Counted from the first letter of the stretch, positions 32,832 to 41,056 are shown. The stretch: DNA of 64,000 nucleotides from Nocardia carnea NBRC 14403 (GCF_000308515.1 NZ_BAFV01000001.1:1-64000); one strand, 5' to 3'. The notes: generated by a model from the sequence alone, not told the origin. A program made the numbers and translations.

Positions 32832-34109
32832 ATGTCGATACCAGTGGTGACACCGGATACCGAAGACGCGGCCGTTCGATGCCCCGAGGGCTTCCGCTAC
32901 TGGCAGGCACGGGCGAACCCGCGGGTACGGGCGGTGGAACGGCTGGTACGCGCTGTGACCGGTACCGACCTCTTCCCGGCCGATGAACAGGCGAAGGCGC
33001 TGTGCGCGGATATGTTCGCCGGAGACCCGGTGGCGGAACGGTTCGTCGCCGAGGTCATGCGCGCCGGCGACGACCGCGAGAACGGGCGGCGACTGCTCGA
33101 GACCGCACTGCGCGACGGTATCGACAGCATCACCGATCCACCGCCGTCGATGCGCGCGCTGTTCGACGAATTCGAAACCGTGCCCGATTGGGTGCGTCCG
33201 GAACTGGTCGAACGCGGGGCGGCGGTCTGGCGCCGGTGGGGCACCATGCTGTTCAGCTTCGCGGGCGCGGAAACCCTGGAGATGTACACCGAATCCGCCG
33301 TCGCCACCCCGCTTTCCCTGGCCGGTGGCTACGCCGGCGACAGCGCGCTGCGCCGATTCCTGGAAACCTGCCGGTTCTGGATGGATGTATCCCAGCCCGG
33401 CGCTCTGCTGACGCCCGGTTCGCAGGGCCGGGCCACCGCCTTGAAGGTGCGGATCATGCACGTTTCGGTGCGTGCGGGCGTAGAACGGCACCCTGAATGG
33501 GATACCGAACGGTGGGGTCTGCCGATCAGCCAGACCTACCAACTGCTGACACTGATCGCCGGTAGCACCATCCCCGGATTGGGGTTGTGGGCGCTCGGTT
33601 ACCAAACCACTCCGGCGGAGTTCCGGGCGCTGCTGCACTTCCAGAAGTACATGGGTTATCTGCTCGGCGTCCGGCTCACCTGGCATCCGGAAACCGTGCC
33701 CGACACCCTGCGGGTCATGGCGATGACCTTGGTCGCCCGTGCCCACGACTCCGGCGAGCAGGGCGCCGAACTCATCGAGTCCTATCCGGCGGCCTTCGCG
33801 CCCCGCCCGGAGCAGCGCGGATTCGCCCGGCTGCGAGCGCACTACAACTATCGGATCAACTCCGCCTACTCTGCCCTGTACATGCTGCCCACCACCCGCC
33901 GGAAGTACCGGATGCCGGCGGCCTTGCCCTGGGTGCTGCTGCCGATCGCCCGGATTCCACTGGTCACCGCGGTGGAATTGGCGCGGCGAGTACCACCGAT
34001 CGGACGTCTGCACGAAAAGGCGATGCTCTGGCATCGGGAGAACTGGTACCGCGAACAGATGCAGGGCCGCGAGGCGGAGTTCGAGGCCACCGGTGCCCTG
34101 CGCCGGTGA
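32832..34109 (+). CDS. MpaB-family oxygenase (DUF2236, latex-clearing-protein-like)
   Basis: 425 residues. The central part (LEMYTESAVATPLSLAGGYA, then ATALKVRIMHVSVRAGVERH) is of the DUF2236/MpaB family, which includes Lcp, a b-type haem rubber oxygenase. The invariant His of the KVRIMH segment would be the haem ligand by analogy. No signal peptide is evident, unlike secreted Lcp. ATG 32832 is behind GGGAGG; upstream in-frame codons are not family-like. Substrate unknown: polyisoprene, a lipid or a specialised metabolite are all possible. Regulated by the divergent TetR by inference. Confidence 0.85.
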   Translation: MSIPVVTPDTEDAAVRCPEGFRYWQARANPRVRAVERLVRAVTGTDLFPADEQAKALCADMFAGDPVAERFVAEVMRAGDDRENGRRLLETALRDGIDSITDPPPSMRALFDEFETVPDWVRPELVERGAAVWRRWGTMLFSFAGAETLEMYTESAVATPLSLAGGYAGDSALRRFLETCRFWMDVSQPGALLTPGSQGRATALKVRIMHVSVRAGVERHPEWDTERWGLPISQTYQLLTLIAGSTIPGLGLWALGYQTTPAEFRALLHFQKYMGYLLGVRLTWHPETVPDTLRVMAMTLVARAHDSGEQGAELIESYPAAFAPRPEQRGFARLRAHYNYRINSAYSALYMLPTTRRKYRMPAALPWVLLPIARIPLVTAVELARRVPPIGRLHEKAMLWHRENWYREQMQGREAEFEATGALRR

Positions 34110-34202
34110 GCGACCGGTTCTCGCCGGGTAGGCTTGTTTGACGGTGTACGTGCCGGAACGCTACTGTTTCGCAGGCGACACATCGTGGTCGCAGGCATGC
34201 CC

Positions 34203-34275
34203 GGGGCCTTAGCTCAATTGGCAGAGCACTGCCTTTGCAAGGCAGGGGTTAGGGGTTCGATTCCCCTAGGCTCCA
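34203..34275 (+). tRNA. tRNA-Ala (UGC)
   Basis: Seventy-three bases. The acceptor arm GGGGCCT pairs with AGGCTCC with one G-U pair; D arm TAGCTCAATTGGCAGAGC; anticodon loop CTTTGCAAG with TGC; T arm GGTTCGATTCC. Confidence 0.97.
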
Positions 34276-34280
34276 CAGCG

Positions 34281-34322
34281 AACGCTCCCTACCTGCAAGT
34301 TCAGGTGGGGAGCGTTTTCTTT
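34281..34322 (+). terminator. Rho-independent terminator of tRNA-Ala
   Basis: Stem AACGCTCCCTACCTG (34,281-34,295) with CAGGTGGGGAGCGTT (34,302-34,316), followed by TTCTTTC. Confidence 0.9.
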
Positions 34323-34409
34323 CGAGGCGAAACCGCCCGGATCCCTTGCTTACCCTTCAGGCCGGCGTGGACGCCCGGCCGTTGTCGCGCAACATCGTTG
34401 CGGTGCGCG

Positions 34410-34754
34410 TCAACTGGCGGCGCTCATCAGGTGGACGCGGTGCCGATCGCCCCATTCTTCCAATGGACGCAAGGCGCGGGCGAGGTCTTCGCCCAGCGCG
34501 GTGAGCGCGTATTCGACCCGGGGCGGGACCTCCGGATACACCTCGCGGTGCACGACTCCGGCCGCTTCCAGTTGACGGAGGTTCTCGGTCAGCACCTTTT
34601 CGCTGACCCCGGTCAGGGCGCGGTGGATCTGCCCGAAGCGCCGCGGGCCCGCCCCCAGGACCCACATCAGGTGCAGCTTCCACTTACCGCCGACCACGTC
34701 GATCGCCACCGACATACCACACACATCGTGATCTGCGTCACTCACTTCGGCCAT
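34410..34754 (-). CDS. HxlR family transcriptional regulator
   Basis: 114-residue winged-helix regulator with the family core VGGKWKLHLMWVLGAGPRRF, the recognition part LTGVSEKVLTENLRQLEAAG and the wing VPPRVEYALTALG. A Cys in DVCGM near residue 12 is at the place used for redox or aldehyde sensing in some relatives. It is divergent from the oxidoreductase gene at 34,895 and likely controls it. Confidence 0.9.
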   Translation of the reverse strand: MAEVSDADHDVCGMSVAIDVVGGKWKLHLMWVLGAGPRRFGQIHRALTGVSEKVLTENLRQLEAAGVVHREVYPEVPPRVEYALTALGEDLARALRPLEEWGDRHRVHLMSAAS

Positions 34755-34894
34755 TGCGACCTCCCGGCCTCGTTACGGACCTCGAGGTGAGTAACCCCAC
34801 CCGAGCGTACGTTCTTGTCCACATTACCTGCGGGAACGAGTATCGGTTCCGGCGCCGACAAGTTGTTCGACCACTCGATGGAAGAGGGAATCCG

Positions 34895-35773
34895 ATGTCT
34901 CAGCAGAACACTCGGTCGGTCAGCGTGATCGGCTTGGGCCCGATGGGGCAGGCCATGGTGCGGGCTTTCCTGGCGGCGGGTATCGAGGTCACCGTATGGA
35001 ATCGCAGCCCCGAGAAGGCCGAAGCCATGGTCGAGGCGGGTGCGCGCCGGGCCGCGACGGTGGCCGAGGCGCTGGCCGCGGGCGAGGTGACCGTCCTGAG
35101 TTTGACGCATTACGCCGCGATGTACGACGTACTCGGTCAGGCGACCGGCGCATTGCGGGGGAAGGTGATCGTGAATCTGTCGTCGGATTCACCGGAGAAC
35201 GCCCGCGAGGGCGGACAGTGGGTGCGTTCGCACGGAGCCCGGTTCCTCTCCGGGGGTTTCATGTCGGCGGGCGACAATATCGCCCACCCGGCGTCGTACA
35301 TCTTCTACAGCGGGCCGCGGGATGTTTTCGATGCCCACGCCGAACTGTTGCGGCCGCTGAGTCCGCAGGAGTATCTGGGGGAGGATGACGGGTTGGCGCA
35401 GGTGTTCTACCAGGCGCTGCTGATCGTTTTCCATCCGTGGATGCTTGCCTTCGATCAGGCTCTGGCCTTGATCCAGCGCTCCGGCAACGATATCGACCGA
35501 TTCCTGCCGTATGCGCTGCGGTCTGCGGAGGCTTATCCGTTCTTCATGGCCGAGTACGCGGCGGCCGCCCGGAAGGGCGGGTGGGGCGATCTCGCAGCCT
35601 TCGCGATGATGGATGCCGGCGCGCAACACATCATCGATGCCAGCGAGGAGGCCGGTGTGGACGCCACACTGTCCCGTACCGCGCAGGGCCTCTGGCGCCG
35701 GGCGCGGACGGCCAGTGCCGAAGCCGGGCGCCCGGTCTCGGTTTTCGAGTTGATGACGGGTTCGGCCTCCTGA
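34895..35773 (+). CDS. NAD(P)-dependent oxidoreductase, imine-reductase-like
   Basis: 292 residues. The N-terminal Rossmann motif VIGLGPMGQAMVRAFLAAG with VTVWNRSPEKAE matches NADPH-binding beta-hydroxyacid dehydrogenases and imine reductases. The C-terminal all-alpha domain (HPWMLAFDQALALIQRSGND) is of the imine-reductase length class. The catalytic Lys of beta-hydroxyacid dehydrogenases is not apparent. ATG 34895 follows AGAGGGAA. Divergent from the HxlR regulator. Substrate unknown. Confidence 0.82.
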   Translation: MSQQNTRSVSVIGLGPMGQAMVRAFLAAGIEVTVWNRSPEKAEAMVEAGARRAATVAEALAAGEVTVLSLTHYAAMYDVLGQATGALRGKVIVNLSSDSPENAREGGQWVRSHGARFLSGGFMSAGDNIAHPASYIFYSGPRDVFDAHAELLRPLSPQEYLGEDDGLAQVFYQALLIVFHPWMLAFDQALALIQRSGNDIDRFLPYALRSAEAYPFFMAEYAAAARKGGWGDLAAFAMMDAGAQHIIDASEEAGVDATLSRTAQGLWRRARTASAEAGRPVSVFELMTGSAS

Positions 35774-35833
35774 TTCCGGGCGCGGTACGCGGTTTCGACT
35801 CGCTGCGAGTACGACCCGGCTGCGGGCCGGGTC

Positions 35834-36355
35834 TCAGCGGCTGTCGTTGCCGTCCGCTCGCCGTGCCTTCTGCGTGATCTCCGCGGCGTACTCCTGATGA
35901 CCGACCCCGGGGAGTTGTTCGAGGGTGAGACCTTCGATATCCCACCGGGGGCGAGCGTCGGCGATGAAACGGATGGCATCGCGCACGAACCGCCGGCCGG
36001 CCGGCTTGCCGATATGCGCGGAGGGGGTGTGCAGGCGGAACCAGCCGAGGAGATCCCCGGCGGTGCCGTCGATTCCGGTGGCGGTGACAGGGTCGTCCGA
36101 ATCGCCGGTATCCGGGAGCAGCAGACTGGTGGGGGAGACCCCGAGTGCGACCGCGAGCGCCATCAGGTCGTCCACATCGACCCGGCGTTCGCCACGCTCG
36201 ATCCGCGACAGCCCCAGTACTGGGATGGGCCGGTCGAGGGCCTCGAGCCTGCGCGCGAGATCGGCATACCCCAGGTTCATCAGAGTGCGGTAGCGGAGGA
36301 TGTTCTCCCGGACAGTATCCCCTGTGGGGCCGAGCGGGTTCTTCTTGATCACCAC
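35834..36355 (-). CDS. XRE family transcriptional regulator
   Basis: About 173 residues with a helix-turn-helix (YADLARRLEALDRPIPVLGL then SRIERGERRVDVDDLMALAV) near residues 25-65 and a C-terminal region without known domain. The GTG at 36355 (or 36352) puts the conserved KKNPLGPTGDTVRENI at the N-terminus. An ATG at 36421 is in frame, but its first codons overlap inverted repeats that look like operator DNA, so the shorter form is preferred. No strong ribosome site is seen for either. Autoregulation through the adjacent repeats is likely. Confidence 0.78.
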   Translation of the reverse strand: MVIKKNPLGPTGDTVRENILRYRTLMNLGYADLARRLEALDRPIPVLGLSRIERGERRVDVDDLMALAVALGVSPTSLLLPDTGDSDDPVTATGIDGTAGDLLGWFRLHTPSAHIGKPAGRRFVRDAIRFIADARPRWDIEGLTLEQLPGVGHQEYAAEITQKARRADGNDSR

Positions 36356-36369
36356 CTGACCAGGGTTAT

Positions 36370-36495
36370 CTATCGAAATGATCGCGTCAAGAATCAGTTC
36401 GATAGGTCGCTCGATCGGCATCCGCGCGCCGCCGGTCGAGCGCCCCTATCACTTCGATCGCATCGAAATGATAGGAAGCAAGATCCTTTCGATAG
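36370..36495. promoter_or_regulatory. Cluster of CTATCGAA/TTCGATAG operators at the XRE gene
   Basis: CTATCGAA at 36,370-36,377 and TTCGATAG at 36,398-36,405 face each other 20 bases apart. At 36,445-36,475 is a 31-base inverted repeat with outer arms CCTATCA/TGATAGG and inner TTCGAT/ATCGAA. A further TTCGATAG is at 36,488-36,495. The family of sites lies around the proposed XRE promoter and just past the end of the methyltransferase gene. Confidence 0.75.
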
Positions 36496-36510
36496 CCTTA
36501 AGAACTGCCG

Positions 36511-37152
36511 TCAACTCGAGCGGATCAACAGCAGAGCAGCCTGCGGGGTCGGTTCCCATCCGGCGGGTGCCCGGACGAAACGCATATCGACGGTGAAACC
36601 GGCGGCTTCCGCAGCCGCGGCCGCCTCCTCGGGAACGATCCGGTGGAAATCCAGCGAGACCGGGAACCCGAACCCCTCGTCGTAATGCTCGATCTCGGTG
36701 CCCGCTTGGAACCCGAGCAGCACACGTCCGCCCGGCCGCAGTACCCGGTGGAATTCGGCCAGGACCCCGGGGCGCGCGGCAGGGGGGATGTGGATCAGGG
36801 AGTACCAGGCGACCACAGCCGCCAGCGAGCCATCGGGGATGTCGAGCGCGGTCATGGAACCGACGTCGAATCGGATATCGGGACGGTGGCGCCGGGCCAG
36901 CTCGACCATGACCGGGGACAGGTCGATTCCGCGTATCGACACACCGTGCTCGGAAAGGAAACCGGTGACCCGGCCGGGGCCGCAGCCGATATCGATGACC
37001 GGTTCGCCCGGCCCGACCACCTCGGCGAAGGCCGCGAGTATCGCTCGCTGCCAAGGGCTCGCTTCGAGCTCTCCGGCGAAATTTTCGGCGTATGCCGCCG
37101 CGATGGCGTCGTAGCCGGTGCGAGTGTCGGTGAGGAAAGATGCTTCTGGCAC
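36511..37152 (-). CDS. Class I SAM-dependent methyltransferase
   Basis: About 213 residues with the SAM-binding motif VIDIGCGPGRVTGFLSEHG near residue 55, motif II (GIDLSPVMVELARRH), and the post-motif [15 protein letters not shown]. Small-molecule type; the substrate cannot be told. The GTG at 37152 (VPEASFLTDTRTGYDAIAAA) is the preferred start because the in-frame TTG at 37197 adds unlikely residues. It precedes the XRE gene in the same direction and is divergent from the cold-shock-domain gene. Confidence 0.85.
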   Translation of the reverse strand: MPEASFLTDTRTGYDAIAAAYAENFAGELEASPWQRAILAAFAEVVGPGEPVIDIGCGPGRVTGFLSEHGVSIRGIDLSPVMVELARRHRPDIRFDVGSMTALDIPDGSLAAVVAWYSLIHIPPAARPGVLAEFHRVLRPGGRVLLGFQAGTEIEHYDEGFGFPVSLDFHRIVPEEAAAAAEAAGFTVDMRFVRAPAGWEPTPQAALLLIRSS

Positions 37153-37259
37153 AGAGGCACCGTACCGGCGTGCCGATGGCGCCCTTCGTGACGTCAACGG
37201 ACACGGCGCGTACGTTTGATGGTGTCGACCAAGACATCACGAGTGGAGAAGACCTGGTA

Positions 37260-37547
37260 ATGACCCCTTCGGAGTCTGCCGCGCCCGGCATCGACCGATC
37301 GGATTGGAGACGGGGGAGAGTCTTCTGGTTCGACTCCGAGAAAGGGTTCGGCTATATCAAGCCCGACGACGGGACCGAACAGGTCTTCGTGGAGTACCGG
37401 TGCATCGAAACCGACGGCTACCGGACCCTGCACGCCGGCCAACCGGTGATGTTCGTGAGCATGGCCCGGCCCCGCGGCCATGAAGCGGTGACGGTTCGTC
37501 CGGCCGCCGGCCTACCCGATCCCGGCGTCGAAGCCGAATCGGCCTGA
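37260..37547 (+). CDS. Cold-shock-domain protein
   Basis: 95 residues. The RNP1-like segment KGFGYIKPDD and the preceding RRGRVFWFDSEKG are those of a CspA-type OB fold; the second RNA-binding motif reads QVFVEYRCI, where typical proteins have VFVHFS. It has about 18 extra N-terminal and 20 C-terminal residues compared with CspA. ATG 37260 follows GGAGAAG. Expected to bind single-stranded RNA; role in this neighbourhood unknown. Confidence 0.82.
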   Translation: MTPSESAAPGIDRSDWRRGRVFWFDSEKGFGYIKPDDGTEQVFVEYRCIETDGYRTLHAGQPVMFVSMARPRGHEAVTVRPAAGLPDPGVEAESA

Positions 37548-37563
37548 AAGTGCCGGACGGCGC

Positions 37564-38076
37564 TCAGCGGCGTATCCCCATGGCGCCGCAGACAGGGACG
37601 GGCCATTCGGCCACATCGGCTGCGAGTTCACGATCGATGGCGGTGGCGATATCGGCCGCGAAAGCGGTGGCCGCTCTAGTGCGCAGATCCACATGGATCG
37701 CGGTGATCTCGAGTGTGCAACTGAGGCGCCGGGTGGTGTCGTTCACCAGCATGGCGACCACATGCACCACCTTGTCGGATCGATCCACGCCCCGCACATA
37801 GACCGAAACTTCTTCGCCGATCCGGGTTTCGGCGTAGTAGCGGATGTGATGCTCGGCGGTGAAGAAGCCGGTGCCGCGGCTCGCGCGGTATTCGTCGGTG
37901 ATGCCGATACGTTCGAAAACCTGTCCACCGGCTTCGACACACAGATCGAAATAGTGCCTGATATTCATATGGTCGTTCTCGTCCCGGAAACTCTCGGGGA
38001 CGCTGATCGGGCCGAGTTCGCGCGGCAGCCGGACCACCTGTTCGTAGTCGGGAAGTGTGGTCGTACTGCTGGTCAC
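37564..38076 (-). CDS. Hotdog-fold acyl-CoA thioesterase
   Basis: 170 residues, with the DENDHMNIRHYFDLCVEAG helix and the paired strands of a 4-hydroxybenzoyl-CoA/acyl-CoA thioesterase fold. Asp/Glu and His at the DHMN position are compatible with catalysis. The GTG at 38076 follows AGGAG; the 84 upstream in-frame codons are not family-like. A terminator hairpin separates it from the gene at 38,174. Substrate unknown. Confidence 0.82.
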   Translation of the reverse strand: MTSSTTTLPDYEQVVRLPRELGPISVPESFRDENDHMNIRHYFDLCVEAGGQVFERIGITDEYRASRGTGFFTAEHHIRYYAETRIGEEVSVYVRGVDRSDKVVHVVAMLVNDTTRRLSCTLEITAIHVDLRTRAATAFAADIATAIDRELAADVAEWPVPVCGAMGIRR

Positions 38077-38129
38077 GGTCGGTGCTCCTGTCGAACTCGG
38101 CTCGTTCCGAAGTGTATCGATGCAGCAGC

Positions 38130-38166
38130 AGGCCCCCGGATGAGGTTCTCCTCCGGGGGCCTTTCG
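38130..38166 (-). terminator. Terminator between the MpaB and thioesterase genes
   Basis: Arms AGGCCCCCGGA (38,130-38,140) and TCCGGGGGCCT (38,152-38,162) pair perfectly over 11 bases around an 11-base loop; TTTC follows on the + strand. Confidence 0.75.
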
Positions 38167-38173
38167 CCGTCGA

Positions 38174-39085
38174 TCAGAGCGGCCGGATATCGATGATCTT
38201 GCGGAGCCGGGCCTTATCGCGTTCGAGTTTGCGGGCTTCGTAGGCGATCGGGAAGTAGCGCAACCGCTCCGGCAGCAACGGGACCAGCCGGGCGATGAAC
38301 CAGCCGAGGATACGCAGTTTGCGCTCATCGGATTCGGTCCAGGTGAGTCCCAGTTTGCGCCGTGCCGCCTCGGGCGTGGTGCCGACGGTGACGAAGTGCT
38401 GCATCCGGCCGAACGGACCGGTCACCGCGCGCCACACCGGACGTAGGGCGCGGGGTAGCTGGGTCGGTGGGGCGATCGTCCGGATGACCTTCAGGTAGTC
38501 CTTTGCGGTCTGGGTGGCTTCCAGATGGTTTTCCACCTGGTCCGCGAAGAACTTCTCGAAGTCGGCGTAGGACGCCGGCAGCTCCTTGGGCGGTACGTAG
38601 AAGTTCCGCATCAGCTGCAGAGTCTCGCGATAGTAGTCTTCCTTCTCCGCGCCGGTCAGCGGCCGTTTCGCGAAGTATTCGGCATTCTCGGCGAAGGCGA
38701 AGGTCCCGGTGTGCAGCACCCAGGCCCAGGGGCCGCTGGACAGGGCGGTGTGCCGTTTCCCGTCGGCGTCGGTGGTGTTGAGGGTGGCGTGCATCTTGCG
38801 TAACCGGTCGGTTTCGCCGAGAGATTCCTCGCCGCCGTAGGTCCACATCATCACCGCGGACAGGCTGCGCAGCGCGCGGCCGATGGGGTCGGTGCGGAAG
38901 GTGGAGTGGGCATCGACCACCGCGGAGATCGAGGGCTCCATGGTCTGCAACAGGAAAGCCGAGCCCGCAGTCAGCGAGAAGGTGATCAGTCCGACTTCTT
39001 CCCAGGTGCGGGTGCCGGGACCGAACGGCCGGCGCTCGGCCGGAGCATGGGTGTCGATGGCTGCGACGTCTACGGACGCGGTCAT
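38174..39085 (-). CDS. MpaB-family oxygenase (DUF2236), second copy
   Basis: 303 residues of the ER-bound-oxygenase/DUF2236 type: GLITFSLTAGSAFLLQTMEP, HSTFRTDPIGRALRSLSAVM, the AWVLHTGTFAFAENAEYFAK segment with the conserved His, and the PPKELPASYADFEKFF motif. This is the short subfamily, clearly different from the 425-residue protein at 32,832. The ATG 39085 is preceded by GGGAGA. Function unknown; haem-dependent oxidation is expected from the family. Confidence 0.85.
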   Translation of the reverse strand: MTASVDVAAIDTHAPAERRPFGPGTRTWEEVGLITFSLTAGSAFLLQTMEPSISAVVDAHSTFRTDPIGRALRSLSAVMMWTYGGEESLGETDRLRKMHATLNTTDADGKRHTALSSGPWAWVLHTGTFAFAENAEYFAKRPLTGAEKEDYYRETLQLMRNFYVPPKELPASYADFEKFFADQVENHLEATQTAKDYLKVIRTIAPPTQLPRALRPVWRAVTGPFGRMQHFVTVGTTPEAARRKLGLTWTESDERKLRILGWFIARLVPLLPERLRYFPIAYEARKLERDKARLRKIIDIRPL

Positions 39086-39204
39086 GCGGATCTCCCTTGA
39101 TCTACTGCATCGATCTAATGAGACGATGATACTCCAAATCTCTCACCATTGCGGCGCTGGTGATCGTGCAGTGCGCTCGGAAGGGTGCCCGGAAAGTGGA
39201 TTCT

Positions 39205-39325
39205 TTTCGGAAAACCCGGATGTCGCGCGATATGACAGCGGGCCCGGACATGAGAGCGGGCCTCGGCGAAGGGGGGGAGTTAGCCGAGGCCCGCGTAAGG
39301 CCGGCCCGGGGGGGAGGGGCCGACG
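39205..39325 (-). ncRNA. 6C RNA (two hairpins with C-rich loops)
   Basis: Read on the minus strand, hairpin one is CGGCCC-loop-GGGCCG (39,322-39,302) with loop CTCCCCCCC. Hairpin two has a perfect 12-base stem GCGGGCCTCGGC (39,294-39,283 paired with 39,267-39,256) and loop TAACTCCCCCCTTC plus one base. Two adjacent stem-loops with at least six loop cytosines are the definition of the actinobacterial 6C RNA, known as B11 in M. tuberculosis. A TAGGAT -10-like hexamer lies at 39,337-39,332, and a weaker hairpin ending in TTTT near 39,210 may be the terminator. Ends are approximate. Confidence 0.75.
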
Positions 39326-39345
39326 CGTTCGATCCTACGCGATGA

Positions 39346-39991
39346 TCCGCATTTGCGCGTACAAGAGGCCTAGTAGTTTCCGAGATTTTTTGGTGCGGAT
39401 CACAACCTTCCCACCCGCGGTGACGGCGCGTCACATCCGCCGCTGCACGGTATGCCGGAAGGTGTCGAAAGCGCTGCTACGCAGGATTTTGCGGCGAAGA
39501 CTGCAATGCCGCCCCAACCGCCCGGTTCGCTGATCGGCCGGACGCGCGACCGCCGGAGTTGCCGAAGCTGTCGGAGGTCGATGCCACTATGCGGCTGTGC
39601 CTCCGGTCGTGAGTTCCCACACCCCGGCTGCGTCCCCGACGCCGCGCGGATGTGAGTACCGCTGCGCGCCGAATCGGGTAGTCCGCTACGCGCGACCGCG
39701 ACGGCCGGGGCGACGAGTATCTGAATCGGTCGCACCCCGTACCGGCTACCCCGAGCACAGCCGGGCCGGGGTGCGGCTCTTTTCATGCGGGCACCGCCGG
39801 TTCGGTCACAGACACCGCCGGACCCCGGACGGAACAGGGCAACCGGATAAATCGGATGAAAACCCCGCCGCCCGGGACAATACTGGCCCGATATACGGCC
39901 CTTTGCCGAATGTGCTCAGGTCGATGGTCCGCTGCCGCCATCGGCGATACACCGATTCCACCTCGCACAATCACTCGAAATCAGGAGAATC
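39346..39991. other. Spacer between the 6C RNA and the ABC exporter
   Basis: About 650 bases. No open frame looks coding on either strand. It contains one strong terminator-like hairpin (39,731-39,784) with no gene in front of it. The ABC promoter is presumably near the 3' end, with AGGAG before 39,992. Confidence 0.6.
39731..39784 (+). terminator. Orphan terminator hairpin
   Basis: CGCACCCCG-TA-CCGGCT (39,731-39,747) pairs with AGCCGG-GC-CGGGGTGCG (39,759-39,775) with one internal mismatch pair, then GCTCTTTT. No gene is recognised upstream on the + strand. Confidence 0.75.
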
Positions 39992-41056
39992 ATGCCCGAC
40001 GCAATCGTCGCCGAGGGTCTCGTCAAACATTACGGTCCGCGGGTGCGCGCCCTCGACGGCCTCGATCTGACGGTGCCCGAGGGTACGGTGACCGCTCTGC
40101 TCGGGCCCAACGGCGCCGGGAAAACCACCACCGTGCGGGTACTCACCACCCTGCTCGTACCCGATGCCGGGCGGGCGACGGTGGCCGGGATCGATGTGCT
40201 CGCCCAGCCGCGCGCACTGCGTTCCCGGATCGGCGCGTCGGGTCAGTACGCGGCCGTCGACGAGTATCTGACAGGTTTCGAGAATCTCGAAATGGTCGGG
40301 CGGCTGTATCACATGGGTACGCGGCGCAGTAAGGAACGCGCCCGTGAACTGCTGGAACGTTTCCGGCTCAGCGAGGCCGCCGATCGGCCGGTGCGCGGCT
40401 ACTCGGGCGGTATGCGCCGGCGACTGGACCTGGCCGGGGCCCTGGTCGCCAACCCACCGGTGCTGTTCCTCGACGAACCGACCACCGGCCTGGATCCGCG
40501 GGCCCGGCTGGATCTGTGGGATGTCATCGAGGAACTGGTCGCCGCCGGCACCACGCTGTTGCTGACCACCCAGTACATGGAGGAGGCCGACCGGCTGGCC
40601 GATGCCATAGCGGTGATCGACCGCGGTCAGGTGATCGCCCGCGGTACGGCGGACGAATTGAAGAGCACTGTCGGGGGCGATCGGATCGAGCTGACGGTCG
40701 ACCATATCGACAATCTCGCAATCGCACAGCAGGCGTTGAGTCCGCTGGCCGACGGGGATATCCATATCGAGCCGGGCCTGCGGCGCGTGGTGGTGCCGGT
40801 GAGTGACGGATCGCAGGCCTTGGTCGCCGCCATCGGCAGGCTCACCGAACAGGGGGTGAAGATCCAGGATGTGGGATTGCGCCGTCCTTCGCTCGACGAT
40901 GTCTTCCTCTCGCTCACCGGTCACGAGGCCGGCGAGCCGAACGAGACGGATAAGGAATCCGGCGATCGGAACGACGGCTCCGGCTCCCCGGACTCGGCGG
41001 CAGGAGTGTCGCGCGATACCGGCGAACTCGAAGTCATGAAAGGAAAGAGCAGATGA
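39992..41056 (+). CDS. DrrA-like ABC exporter ATP-binding protein
   Basis: 354-residue ATPase with Walker A GPNGAGKTTT, signature YSGGMRRRLDLAGAL, Walker B LFLDEPTTGLDPRARL, and the DrrA-type C-terminal domain with SLDDVFLSLTGHEA. This subfamily exports hydrophobic drugs or lipids with a DrrB-type permease. An extra 45-residue acidic tail (SGDRNDGSGSPDSAAG) is unusual. ATG 39992 follows AGGAGAATC; the stop overlaps the permease start by four bases. Confidence 0.93.
   Translation: MPDAIVAEGLVKHYGPRVRALDGLDLTVPEGTVTALLGPNGAGKTTTVRVLTTLLVPDAGRATVAGIDVLAQPRALRSRIGASGQYAAVDEYLTGFENLEMVGRLYHMGTRRSKERARELLERFRLSEAADRPVRGYSGGMRRRLDLAGALVANPPVLFLDEPTTGLDPRARLDLWDVIEELVAAGTTLLLTTQYMEEADRLADAIAVIDRGQVIARGTADELKSTVGGDRIELTVDHIDNLAIAQQALSPLADGDIHIEPGLRRVVVPVSDGSQALVAAIGRLTEQGVKIQDVGLRRPSLDDVFLSLTGHEAGEPNETDKESGDRNDGSGSPDSAAGVSRDTGELEVMKGKSR

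Noticed and set aside
32601-34034. N-terminal extension of the TetR frame by 478 codons
   Set aside because: The frame runs antisense to the MpaB gene and shows no domain. The TetR protein starts at 32,600 with a normal basic N-terminus.
31573-34275. Integrated element flanked by tRNA genes
   Set aside because: No integrase, recombinase or repeat of a tRNA 3' end is visible, so I report only the altered gene order and not a mobile element.
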